The notes beneath the pieces were generated by a model. That model saw only the letters and a program-made list of their open reading frames with translations, was not told the origin of the DNA and searched no databases. From Methanobacterium_C sp963845285 (GTDB lineage: Archaea; Methanobacteriota; Methanobacteria; Methanobacteriales; Methanobacteriaceae), in assembly GCA_963845285.1 (NCBI GenBank), contig CAWJRO010000022.1:21473-85472 (forward strand): 64,000 bases of DNA, read 5' to 3'. Below, in pieces: positions 27,054-35,112 of this stretch; the first letter of the stretch is position 1, and every line of letters starts with the position of its first letter. Made by a program: the position numbers and the translations under genes.

Positions 27054-27105
27054 TTTCTAATAGTTTTTAATAGCTTTATTTTAGTACTAACTCATTTTCT
27101 CATTT

Positions 27106-28092
27106 TTAGCATGAATCTGTATAAAATGGTTCTCTTTTATTTATAGCTTTTAAAAAAACTTTTTTAAGTTCTTCATCAGAATATCCTTTGCGCATAGGTT
27201 CTATCAGGTCAACCAGATTGTCATTTCTTAATAAGCAGGGTTTTATCTTGCCCTCAGGTGTTATCCTGAGCCTTGTGCAGTTTTTGCAGAACTCTGTGTT
27301 ATCCATGGGCCTTACTACCTCGATCTCACCATCTTCAATGAAGTACTTCTTCCTGTCCTGCATGAAATTCCGTTTTTTAACTTTGGTGGAAAGTTCAGTA
27401 AGTTCTTCCTCAAGATCTTCCATGTCGTAGTGGTATTCATTCAGAACCTCTGATTCTTCACAGTTTTCTGTCTTTAAAAGTTCTATAAGCTGCAGGACCA
27501 CACCATTTTTCCTGCAGAACTGGAACATGTCCCAGATTTCGCTGCTGTTTATTCCCTTCATCACAACCATGTTCACCTTAACGGGGTTGAGGCCTGATTC
27601 AACTGCACTTCTTATTCCCTCTCTTGCAAGCTCCATGTAATCCCTTTTGGTTATGAACTTGTAAGTTTCAGGATTCAAAGTGTCGAAGCTCACATTCACG
27701 CGGTTTAAACCTGCTTTAAACAAATCTTTGGCATATCTGTTAAGGAGAACTCCGTTAGTTGTGAGTGAGATGTCCCGAAATCCAAGAGAAGCTATTCTGG
27801 AAACTATATCAATAATATCTGTCCTTACAAGGGGTTCTCCACCTGAAAGTCTTATTTTTTCTATTCCCAGAGATTTGGCAATCTTGCATATTCTTTCCAT
27901 TTCCTCAGCTGTCATTTCGTAGTCCTGGGCCACAATTCCGTCGTGGTGGCAGTAGAAACAGTTCACGTTGCATCGGTTGGTTATTGAAATCCTTAAGGAT
28001 ATTAAAGGTCTTTTGAAGTTGTCCTTCACCTTTTCATCCAAAACAGCTGCAGTTTTAATGGATTCTTCATCGGGAGTTATTTTCTTCGTCAA
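27106..28092 (-). CDS. moaA: GTP 3',8-cyclase MoaA
   Basis: The first enzyme of molybdopterin synthesis, turning GTP into 3',8-cyclo-7,8-dihydro-GTP (with MoaC then forming cyclic pyranopterin monophosphate). It is a radical-SAM protein with the canonical CNVNCFYC motif (C41, C45, C48) and a C-terminal second cluster (FCKNCTRLRITPEGKIKPCL). The GG dipeptide that ends bacterial MoaA is absent; this chain ends FYTDSC. Length (328 residues) is normal. It is followed downstream by nothing on its strand but preceded by mobB with a 2-base gap, so mobB-moaA is one transcription unit. Confidence 0.93.
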   Translation of the reverse strand: MTKKITPDEESIKTAAVLDEKVKDNFKRPLISLRISITNRCNVNCFYCHHDGIVAQDYEMTAEEMERICKIAKSLGIEKIRLSGGEPLVRTDIIDIVSRIASLGFRDISLTTNGVLLNRYAKDLFKAGLNRVNVSFDTLNPETYKFITKRDYMELAREGIRSAVESGLNPVKVNMVVMKGINSSEIWDMFQFCRKNGVVLQLIELLKTENCEESEVLNEYHYDMEDLEEELTELSTKVKKRNFMQDRKKYFIEDGEIEVVRPMDNTEFCKNCTRLRITPEGKIKPCLLRNDNLVDLIEPMRKGYSDEELKKVFLKAINKREPFYTDSC

Positions 28093-28094
28093 TG

Positions 28095-28790
28095 TTATCT
28101 CCTTATCAAAAGTTCAATTTTCTCAAAGTCTTCGACTCCAAATTCACTGGTTTTTAGGGATTTAAACATTCCTTCAACAGTATCACGGACAAAATCCCTT
28201 ACAAACGGATTTAAAGGTATTGCTTTATCATTTATTCTGAGCAGAACTTCATCAGAATCAGTTTTACATTCAAGGTCTGTTGCATTGCCACTTACCTTTG
28301 CCTGGACAAATTCGGTGCAGTCTTTGAATCCACATTTTTTACAGTTGAGGTTCTGTACCAAACCGAAACTCCTCTCCTCTATCAGATCAACAAGGGATCC
28401 AACATCTTCATCACTTAACTCCTTGGCATTCACATTTTTAATGGTGAATTCGTCGTTCAAGTTGGGGGATGTTGATATTTTGGCATAAGGGTAGTTTTTA
28501 AATCCTTCTAAAACTACAAAATCCAGTTTTTCAAGGGATTTTATCATATTAAGGACCTTTTCAAGTTCCATGGTTTTGGTTGTGAAGAAAGTTTCAAAAC
28601 CCACACCTGCAACTAGTTCAGCCCCTGCTTCTCTGTGCTTGCCTGTATCACTGTCAACCCTATCAAATGTATGATGGGCATGTTTGAGAGTACCAACCTT
28701 AAATCCTCTTTTTACGAGTTTTGTGACGAGTTTTGTGACTAAAGTTGTTTTTCCGGTGTTTTTTGTTCCAGCGACTGCTATGATCTTCAT
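28095..28790 (-). CDS. mobB: Molybdopterin-guanine dinucleotide biosynthesis protein MobB with Fe-S domain
   Basis: The P-loop GTPase MobB helps attach GMP to molybdopterin to make the dinucleotide cofactor used by formate and formylmethanofuran dehydrogenases. Walker A AGTKNTGKTTLV starts six residues into the protein. The C-terminal ~90 residues carry a four-cysteine motif (CKKCGFKDC and a later C), the iron-sulfur-like extension common in archaeal MobB. I start at the ATG at 28788-28790 (MKIIAVAG); an upstream in-frame ATG at 28847 would add 19 residues that do not fit the family and has no ribosome-binding site. It lies two bases from moaA. Confidence 0.88.
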   Translation of the reverse strand: MKIIAVAGTKNTGKTTLVTKLVTKLVKRGFKVGTLKHAHHTFDRVDSDTGKHREAGAELVAGVGFETFFTTKTMELEKVLNMIKSLEKLDFVVLEGFKNYPYAKISTSPNLNDEFTIKNVNAKELSDEDVGSLVDLIEERSFGLVQNLNCKKCGFKDCTEFVQAKVSGNATDLECKTDSDEVLLRINDKAIPLNPFVRDFVRDTVEGMFKSLKTSEFGVEDFEKIELLIRR

Positions 28791-29217
28791 GGTTTTAATT
28801 CCATATTTTCCTTTATTAATAGTATTAGTTTGGATGAATTTTAACATTGAATTCGATCTTAAACTGATTTTTCAGATGATCTTAGATTAAGGTATTGATC
28901 CTAAAAATTATTTAAAATTATTATAAACTCCTATTTTTCTATTTAATTTAAATTTAATAAGCTAAATGAACATTTTTACGCCAACTTCAAAGTTGAAATA
29001 AATGGCATAATTTTAAAAATTTTGGTATTGAAATGGATTTAAAAATGAGATAAAATGTTTTAATAAGAATATATTATCTCTTTTAAACATTAATTAATTT
29101 ATCTTAACTCTTATTTCCATAATCATGATTGTTTCTCTAGAATTAAACAGAAATATATTATTAATATAAACTTTAAATTATATTATCGTATTAAATCAAT
29201 TGCATAGGAGAGGGAAT
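28791..29217. other. Gene-free region between mobB and the NuoG/FdhA-like remnant
   Basis: This 427-base AT-rich stretch contains the mobB promoter on the - strand. On the + strand TATTAATATAAAC near 29158-29170 could be the old promoter of the remnant. Nothing else was recognised. Confidence 0.35.
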
Positions 29218-29534
29218 ATGGCGATAAACTCTAAAACAGTGAGAATAAATTTCAAGGCAGTGATTATAGGGGCGTTTGGTTACAGCATGTGAAACAGTGG
29301 TTCAAAATGGAATGCAGATCATAACAGAAAATCCAAGGATAAACCGGGTTCGAAAACTTTCAGCCGAGCTTTTAATTGCAAACCATATTTTGACTGTTTA
29401 ACCTGCCAAAAAAACGACCACTGCAAACTTTAGGAAGTCTCATCATACCTTGGAATTCAGAGGGAGGATCTTGGAAATTTAAGGTTAAGAGTTCAGAAAC
29501 TTGAGATGGATGAATTGAACCCATTTACAATGAT
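29218..29534 (+). pseudogene. Remnant of a NuoG/formate dehydrogenase alpha N-terminal Fe-S region
   Basis: After an intact GGAG ribosome-binding site and ATG, the first 24 codons encode TVRINFKAV, the usual lead-in of the 2Fe-2S domain, but most of that domain is gone. A second frame gives ETVVQNGMQIITENPRI, then RKLSAELLIANHIF. A one-base slip, a third frame and a TAG give DCLTCQKNDHCKL-stop-EVSSYLGIQRE. This is the NADH-G type His-Cys [4Fe-4S] segment of NuoG, HndD or NAD-formate dehydrogenase alpha. The fragment then runs into the 3' end of moeA, on the opposite strand. It is clearly non-functional. Confidence 0.8.
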
Positions 29535-30752
29535 TCAACAGACTTTAAGGGAACTGTACTTAAGAACTTCACATTTCTCCCCTTTTTTGATCTTTCCAAT
29601 GCCTTCTTTCGCAATTATGTAACAGTTTGAAAGGACTATGGATTTATTTATTCCGGCTTTGGTTTTTATTGGATAAACTATGCCTTCAGCTTCGTTTAAA
29701 TCAGCCCTTATGAAGTTGTGTTTTTCTGCAGATGATCTGACATCATCACCAGCCACGTATTCAGTTAATGGAAACTCTTTTTGGATATTCTGCATTTTCA
29801 GAATGTAACTCCTAACAAAAGCATCGTACTGAACTGCTGCAGCAACAGGATAACCTGAAAGCATGAAAACGGGTTTTTTATTTATTATTCCAAAGCCTAC
29901 GAGTTTTCCAGGTTTTGTTGAAACTCCATGTATTAAAACTTCTCCTAAACTATTTACTGCATCTACTATGAGGTCCCCTCTGCTTATTGCTGTTCCTCCA
30001 GTTGTTATAATTGCGTCATATTTATTTACTGCAGTTTCTAATTTTTTAAGCAGCTTTTCCATGTTGTCGGGACAGTTTATCATGTGAGGTATTGCCATCG
30101 TGTCATCTATCAGACATTTTAAAGCATATTTGTTGGAATTAATTATTTCACTGGGGTTTAAATCTTTTGAAGGCTCAACCAATTCACTTCCCGTTGTTAT
30201 GATGCCTATTTCAGGTTTTTTGAATACATCAACTGTTTTATGACCTGCCGATGCAATTAATGCAACGTGATGGGGACCCAGTAATTGACCTACTTTTAAA
30301 ATCACTTCACCTTCTTTGAGGTCTTCTCCTTGAAATGATACATCCTTTTGAAATTTTAAAGGAGATTTGATAGTTATTCTATTTCCAGATAATTCTACAT
30401 GTTCATGCATAACAACTGTGTCAGACCCATGGGGCATTGGAGCTCCTGTAGCTATTTTCAGTGCCTCTCCACTTTTTAAAACAGGTTGGTAAGTTGAACC
30501 TGCCCCAATTTCACCTACAACTTCAAGATAAATAGGTTTGGATTTGGAAGCTTCCTTTGTATTGTTTGCAATAACTGCGTATCCATCCATTGCAGCCCTA
30601 TCAAATGGTGGAACATCTACTAAAACAGTCACATTCTCGGCTAAAACCCTTGAATTTGTATCTTCAAGGCTTATTTTCTCTTTTTTAGGGGTTGTTTTTA
30701 GATTTTCAATTATATTCAAGGCTTCTTTTACAGGGATAAGTTCTGGATACAT
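29535..30752 (-). CDS. moeA: Molybdopterin molybdenumtransferase MoeA
   Basis: MoeA inserts molybdate or tungstate into adenylated molybdopterin. The 405-residue protein has the expected domains: N-terminal MoeA_N with PPFDRAAMDGYAV at about residues 51-63, the MoCF/MogA-like core with IITTGSELVEP and IITTGGTAISRGD at about residues 245-258, and a C-terminal MoeA_C barrel. Its 3' end overlaps the decayed NuoG-like sequence on the other strand. Methanogens frequently carry two MoeA copies, one for each metal; which one this is cannot be told. The ATG at 30750-30752 is preceded by GGTGTTTC. Confidence 0.94.
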   Translation of the reverse strand: MYPELIPVKEALNIIENLKTTPKKEKISLEDTNSRVLAENVTVLVDVPPFDRAAMDGYAVIANNTKEASKSKPIYLEVVGEIGAGSTYQPVLKSGEALKIATGAPMPHGSDTVVMHEHVELSGNRITIKSPLKFQKDVSFQGEDLKEGEVILKVGQLLGPHHVALIASAGHKTVDVFKKPEIGIITTGSELVEPSKDLNPSEIINSNKYALKCLIDDTMAIPHMINCPDNMEKLLKKLETAVNKYDAIITTGGTAISRGDLIVDAVNSLGEVLIHGVSTKPGKLVGFGIINKKPVFMLSGYPVAAAVQYDAFVRSYILKMQNIQKEFPLTEYVAGDDVRSSAEKHNFIRADLNEAEGIVYPIKTKAGINKSIVLSNCYIIAKEGIGKIKKGEKCEVLKYSSLKVC

Positions 30753-30910
30753 GAAACACCAACTACTATTTTAAAAATATCAACTATTAAGATAATATCA
30801 TTTGATTTAAGATAAAAATTGATTTTTCATATTATAAATAACCTTTAACAATTAACTTAACCTTAGTTTTTTTAGAAGTTTAAATATTTAGATATTTTTT
30901 AGTATAATCT

Positions 30911-31017
30911 GGGACTGTCTCATGATTATTTGTGATGTCTATAATTTGCATTATTTTTGAATTTAAAACCCTATTTACTCTTATTTTTTTACAAATTTTG
31001 AATTATAAGACAGCATC
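30911..31017. mobile_element. MITE-like element, copy 7 (inverted)
   Basis: A 107-bp copy in the opposite orientation to most others, starting GGGACTGTCTCATGATTA and ending ATAAGACAGCATC. It is flanked by an exact 5-bp direct repeat AATCT at 30906-30910 and 31018-31022. It lies between moeA and the fwd operon. Confidence 0.85.
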
Positions 31018-31024
31018 AATCTAA

Positions 31025-31132
31025 AGAGAATTTCTATTAACCTTATTTACTGTTAGATATTATGTTTAAAAATAGTTTTATAATATTTATTAACGACGTA
31101 ATTGATTTATTAATGGCCAATAATTGTCTTAA
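31025..31132. repeat. Partial second copy of the 4651 inverted-repeat element
   Basis: About 108 bp matching the left part of the 4651-4833 element, starting AGAGAATTTCTATTAACC and ending CCAATAATTGTCTTAA, in the same orientation. The right part is not recognisable, although TTAGAAATC at about 31202 may be a trace of the other end. It begins seven bases after the MITE copy at 30911-31017. Confidence 0.7.
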
Positions 31133-31368
31133 TTTATTTTGGAATAAAATTCAATGGATAAATCCTAAATTTTTGTTTAATTTCAATAGTTTATATTTTT
31201 TTTAGAAATCGGTTTTGGATCAAGGATTTAATATTTTATTGAAGTTTTATAACTTTTATAACTCTGTTTCAGTAGGAGTTTTTATCCTTCTCCATTTTAA
31301 AAATAATTTCTTTTCCACACTTCTTTTGTAATATGATATTCCAATCATTTAAGTGCAGTTACTACACA

Positions 31369-31385
31369 ACAATATATATAATTTT
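31369..31385 (+). promoter_or_regulatory. Probable TATA promoter of the fwd operon
   Basis: ACAATATATATAAT is a strong archaeal TATA element 70-90 bases before the ATG at 31456. It argues that transcription starts near 31400, which excludes the far-upstream Met at 31333 as the start of the first gene. No 24-bp Mo/W palindrome overlaps it, unlike the wtpA promoter. Confidence 0.5.
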
Positions 31386-31455
31386 CTTTTCAATTCTAGT
31401 AGCAATTTATATATTAATGGTAAAGAAAAGTGTAATTAACACACATGGTGTCCAA

Positions 31456-31911
31456 ATGCCAAAACATATAATTTCAGGATTGAAGTATCTAGCAGCAGTT
31501 GAACTGATAAGAGAAGGACATAATCAGAAAGAAGTCGCCAAAATGTTGGACATGGATAGATCAACCGTTTCACACTATTTAAACGGGAGAAACATTTCAT
31601 GGAACTCCATAGAAATAGCAAAGATAATTACAGAGCTTTGTCCCAAGGACTTTTTGACTTTAACTTATGCCCTCATGCAGGAAAAGGCAAGGATAATAAT
31701 TAAAACTTGCTCAAAGAGAGAATACAGGGGAAAAGTGAAGGATTCCTGTATTGGTTGTGGACTTTGTGCAGACACATGTCTGATGAAAGCCATTGTGTTA
31801 AACGATCTTAAGGCACAAATAGATTCTAATTGGTGCTGTGGATGTCTTATATGTAGGGAAACTTGCCCTACTAACTCAATAGAAATTTTGGAGGTAAAAA
31901 ATGGTTTCTAA
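31456..31911 (+). CDS. HTH-ferredoxin fusion protein, first gene of the fwd operon
   Basis: The N-terminal ~70 residues are a helix-turn-helix of the XRE/lambda-repressor type (LIREGHNQKEVAKMLDMDRSTVSHYLNGR). The C-terminal half carries two [4Fe-4S] motifs, CIGCGLCADTC and CCGCLICRETC. The gene overlaps fwdF by 11 bases, so the two are translationally coupled. Its place matches that of fwdH at the head of the operon in M. thermautotrophicus, but I am not certain it is that gene, so no symbol is given. A regulator that senses the redox or metal state of the pathway through its clusters is inference. Start: ATG at 31456 follows GGTGTCCAA; the reading frame upstream is unlikely to be translated. 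Confidence 0.75.
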   Translation: MPKHIISGLKYLAAVELIREGHNQKEVAKMLDMDRSTVSHYLNGRNISWNSIEIAKIITELCPKDFLTLTYALMQEKARIIIKTCSKREYRGKVKDSCIGCGLCADTCLMKAIVLNDLKAQIDSNWCCGCLICRETCPTNSIEILEVKNGF

Positions 31912-32965
31912 TACGAAAGAGGTCAAAGCCAGGGACTTTGATGTTGAAAGGTCAACCGAAGAAAAGCGGGAGCTTTCTTTTAAAAATGACGTTTGTATTG
32001 GTTGCGGTATCTGTGAAAAGATATGCCCAGTAGAAGCAATAGAACTTGGCGATATTGGTGCAATAGTAAGAACCGGTGCTGATGAATCCAAAATAAATGT
32101 AGATGAAGATAAATGTGTATTATGCGGTATGTGCAGTGTTGGATGTCCAGTAGCTGCATTAGAATTTAAAATAGGTGAAAAATCCATTAAAGATGTTGAT
32201 GAATACCCACATCTCTTATCATCTGCAGAAATTGAAGATGATACATGTATCTACTGTAGAGCATGCGAAACAGCATGTCCACGAGAAGCAATAACCATTG
32301 CAAGGGACCTACCAGATAGATCCAAACTCGTAACAGGTGAAATCGAAATAGATAAAGAAACATGCATAAACTGTGGTGTTTGTGAAGAGATGTGCCCTGC
32401 AGATGCAATAACAATAGATCACAAATTGCCAACGTCTGATGATCCTACAGTGGCCTCGGACATAAACGTTGACAAAGATAAATGTGTTTATTGTCTAGTC
32501 TGTAAAAAAGCATGCCCTGTTGACGCAATAAAAGCAGTCTGCAGAAGCTGTTCATATGGAGTATATGATTTAAACCCAGAAGATTCTGAAATCAAAGGAA
32601 GTTCCTTTATAGATGAAGAATCCTGTGTAAACTGTGGATGGTGCCAGGAAATCTGCCCAGTGGATGCCGCAGAAGTCAGCAAACCATTTGAAGGCAAATT
32701 ATCAATTGATCAGGACACTTGTCAGGCATGCGGAGCATGTGTTGATATTTGCCCATGTAACGTACTTTCATTCCCAAGTTCCACTGAACCTGGAAAAATA
32801 GCTGAAAAAATCAGTTCAGATGAGAAGTACTGTATATACTGCGGTGCATGTGAAAATGTTTGCCCTGTTAAAGCAATAGACGTTAAGAGAACAGCTGTAA
32901 AACACACATCTACAAAATCAAAATCATGGGAGAAAAAGTTGGAATCCCTTAAAACCAAAACTTAG
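31901..32965 (+). CDS. fwdF: Formylmethanofuran dehydrogenase polyferredoxin FwdF
   Basis: The 354-residue polyferredoxin contains eight CxxCxxCxxxC clusters, from CIGCGICEKIC near residue 36 to CIYCGACENVC near 312. It would form an electron wire through the Fwd complex, passing electrons to and from heterodisulfide reductase in the first step of CO2 reduction. The ATG at 31901 follows GGAGGTAAAAA inside the end of the previous gene. It is followed 15 bases later by fwdG. Cluster count and order match the FwdF family; a paralogue lies at 58069. Confidence 0.95.
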   Translation: MVSNTKEVKARDFDVERSTEEKRELSFKNDVCIGCGICEKICPVEAIELGDIGAIVRTGADESKINVDEDKCVLCGMCSVGCPVAALEFKIGEKSIKDVDEYPHLLSSAEIEDDTCIYCRACETACPREAITIARDLPDRSKLVTGEIEIDKETCINCGVCEEMCPADAITIDHKLPTSDDPTVASDINVDKDKCVYCLVCKKACPVDAIKAVCRSCSYGVYDLNPEDSEIKGSSFIDEESCVNCGWCQEICPVDAAEVSKPFEGKLSIDQDTCQACGACVDICPCNVLSFPSSTEPGKIAEKISSDEKYCIYCGACENVCPVKAIDVKRTAVKHTSTKSKSWEKKLESLKTKT

Positions 32966-32980
32966 ATCTGAGGTGATAAA

Positions 32981-33211
32981 ATGGAACTTAAAGTGAATCA
33001 AGATAACTGTCTTGGATGCGGAGTTTGCGTGGTTGCATGTCCAGTAAACGCATCCATCAGCCCAGAAGTAGCAGGTGGCCACGGATCTAAAACAACAGAA
33101 ACGATCATGATGGTTGAAAATGGAGTTATTAAATTATTTAGCCCAGATAAATGCACCAAATGTGGTACATGCCAACTTTTCTGCCCAACAGATGCAATCT
33201 GGCTGGAGTGA
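32981..33211 (+). CDS. fwdG: Formylmethanofuran dehydrogenase ferredoxin subunit FwdG
   Basis: The 76-residue protein has two [4Fe-4S] motifs, CLGCGVCVVACP at about residues 11-22 and CTKCGTCQLFCP at about 59-70. It links the polyferredoxin FwdF to the catalytic FwdBD part of the complex. Ribosome-binding site GAGGTGATAAA precedes the ATG. Spacing to the neighbours (15 and 9 bases) shows one operon. Confidence 0.93.
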   Translation: MELKVNQDNCLGCGVCVVACPVNASISPEVAGGHGSKTTETIMMVENGVIKLFSPDKCTKCGTCQLFCPTDAIWLE

Positions 33212-33220
33212 GGTGTTAAA

Positions 33221-33751
33221 ATGACATATGTGGATAAACCTAAAGTTTCAAACGTTGTGAAGCTTGACGACCCGAACGTATCAAAGGTCAATAAGTTAGA
33301 TGTAATGCTCAACACAGGAACTGATATTTATCAAGGGGCCTGCAAAAAAAGGGGCTCAACTCTTAAAGATGAGTACAGGAAGGTTGCAGGAATAGCCTAC
33401 ATGGATCCAAAGGACATGGCTAAATTAGGTGTTGCCAACTGGGAAAGTGTACTTGTAAAATCTGATTGGGGTGAAGTTGTTGTTTACGCAGCACACTCGA
33501 GAGACGCACCGCATGAGGGAATGATTTTCATTCCAAAGGGACCATGGGCAAATGTAATTGTGAGTCCTGAAACATACTGCTGCAATGACCCAACTTACAA
33601 GGGAATCGATGCAACAGTTGAAAAAACTGACAAAGAAGTTCTTTTAATGGCGGACCTCATGAGGGCAGTTTACAAAAAATACGTTAAAACTGAAAAGGAT
33701 GTTGGCGAGCTCTCTTCACTTGGGGAGATGCCGGTCTACAAAAGAAAATAA
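33221..33751 (+). CDS. fwdD: Formylmethanofuran dehydrogenase subunit D
   Basis: FwdD is the molybdopterin-dinucleotide-binding beta-barrel domain, a separate subunit in Fwd/Fmd enzymes where formate dehydrogenases have it fused. The first ~40 residues are a lead-in. The core runs MLNTGTDIYQGACKKRGSTLKDEYR to SPETYCCNDPTYKG. It pairs with FwdB to hold the tungsten cofactor. The ATG follows GAGGTGTTAAA. At 176 residues it is slightly longer than the ~130-residue typical form because of N- and C-terminal extensions. Confidence 0.92.
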   Translation: MTYVDKPKVSNVVKLDDPNVSKVNKLDVMLNTGTDIYQGACKKRGSTLKDEYRKVAGIAYMDPKDMAKLGVANWESVLVKSDWGEVVVYAAHSRDAPHEGMIFIPKGPWANVIVSPETYCCNDPTYKGIDATVEKTDKEVLLMADLMRAVYKKYVKTEKDVGELSSLGEMPVYKRK

Positions 33752-33763
33752 GGAGGACGTAAC

Positions 33764-35104
33764 ATGGCATACGAAGAACCTGTTACTGATTATGATAAAA
33801 TCGTCGAAAACTGCACATGTGCATTTTGCGGAAGTAACTGTGACGATTTAGATTATCTGGTTAAAGATAATCGCGTTGTTGCTGTAAGACATGCATGTAG
33901 ACTTGGTGCAAGTAAAATCATGGAAGATGAAGACCAGAGATTAACAGTTCCTATGATGAGAGATGAGAACGGTGAACTGGCTGAAGTTGACTGGGATACT
34001 GCATTGGATGCAGCAGCAGAGCTCATAGCAAACTCTGTAAGACCACTCTTCTACGGGTGGAGTGAAACCTCCATAGAATGCATGAAAAAAGGATTAGAAC
34101 TCACAGAATATGTGGGGGCTGTCATAGACAACCAGGCAACAATCTGCCACGGACCAACTGTCCAGGCTGTGCAGAACGCAGGGTACCCCCTCATGACTCT
34201 GGGTGAAGTTAAAAACAGAGCAGACATGGTTGTTTACACTGGAAGTAACCCAATGAACGCCCACCCAAGGCACCTTGCCAGGTATACAACATTCCCAAGG
34301 GGATGGTTCAGGCAGAGAGGAAGATTCGACAGAACATTAGTTACATGGGATCCAAAATTCTCAGACACAGCAAAAATGTCAGATATATGGGTGCCATTTG
34401 AAGAAAACGGTGACTATGAATTTGTAAACGCTATAAGGGCAGTTTTAAAGGGTAAAAAACTTAAAAAAGATGTTATTGCAGGTATACCTAAAGAGGACAT
34501 TGTTGAACTCACTGAGGCAATGACAAAGGTTGAATTTGGAGCTCTCTTCTTCGGATTAGGATTAACCCATACCTTATCCAAACAGAGAAACATAGATATT
34601 GCAATTCAGCTTGTACAGGACCTCAACGCATACACCAAATGGGTGCTTCTACCAATGAGGGGTCACTTTAACGTTAACGGATTCAACATCTTCTTATCAT
34701 ATGAGATGGGATTCCCATACGGTGTTGACTTTTGCAGGGGATACCCAAGATACATGATAGGAGAAACAACAACCATAGATCTATTAAACAGAAAAGAACC
34801 TGATGTGTTCATGGTTATTGCAGCAGATCCTGGTGCACACTTCCCTGGAGGAGCCCTTAAACACCTTACAGAAATACCGGTAATCCAGATCGATATACAC
34901 TGGGGACCATCAACAGAAATTGCAGATATTGTGCTTCCAGGAACCTTCATAGGTGTGGAAACTGCAGGAACAAGTTATAGGATGGATTCAGTCCCAATTC
35001 ACATGAAAAAAGCCATAGATCCACCTGAAACATGCAGGGAAGATGAATGGATCGTAAATGAGTTATTCCAAAGGGTTAAGAAAATAAAGGAAGCTAGTAA
35101 ATAG
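33764..35104 (+). CDS. fwdB: Formylmethanofuran dehydrogenase catalytic subunit B
   Basis: FwdB carries the bis-molybdopterin tungsten (or molybdenum) site that reduces CO2 to formate inside the complex. The N-terminus has a [4Fe-4S] motif CTCAFCGSNCDD at about residues 17-28. The metal ligand lies in ATICHGPT near residue 125, an ordinary TGC Cys codon and not selenocysteine. The 446-residue length fits. The ATG follows AGGAGGACGTAAC. Whether the site holds tungsten or molybdenum cannot be read from sequence; the adjacent tungstate transporter makes tungsten likely. Confidence 0.95.
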   Translation: MAYEEPVTDYDKIVENCTCAFCGSNCDDLDYLVKDNRVVAVRHACRLGASKIMEDEDQRLTVPMMRDENGELAEVDWDTALDAAAELIANSVRPLFYGWSETSIECMKKGLELTEYVGAVIDNQATICHGPTVQAVQNAGYPLMTLGEVKNRADMVVYTGSNPMNAHPRHLARYTTFPRGWFRQRGRFDRTLVTWDPKFSDTAKMSDIWVPFEENGDYEFVNAIRAVLKGKKLKKDVIAGIPKEDIVELTEAMTKVEFGALFFGLGLTHTLSKQRNIDIAIQLVQDLNAYTKWVLLPMRGHFNVNGFNIFLSYEMGFPYGVDFCRGYPRYMIGETTTIDLLNRKEPDVFMVIAADPGAHFPGGALKHLTEIPVIQIDIHWGPSTEIADIVLPGTFIGVETAGTSYRMDSVPIHMKKAIDPPETCREDEWIVNELFQRVKKIKEASK

Positions 35105-35112
35105 GTGATCTC

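Noticed and set aside
31333..31455. Upstream extension of the HTH-ferredoxin gene to an ATG at 31333.
   Set aside because: The strong TATA box at 31369-31385 would lie inside the coding region, the extension is a hydrophobic stretch absent from HTH domains, and a GGTG site fits the ATG at 31456.
33764..35104. Selenocysteine at the metal site of FwdB.
   Set aside because: The codon in ATICHGPT is an ordinary TGC.
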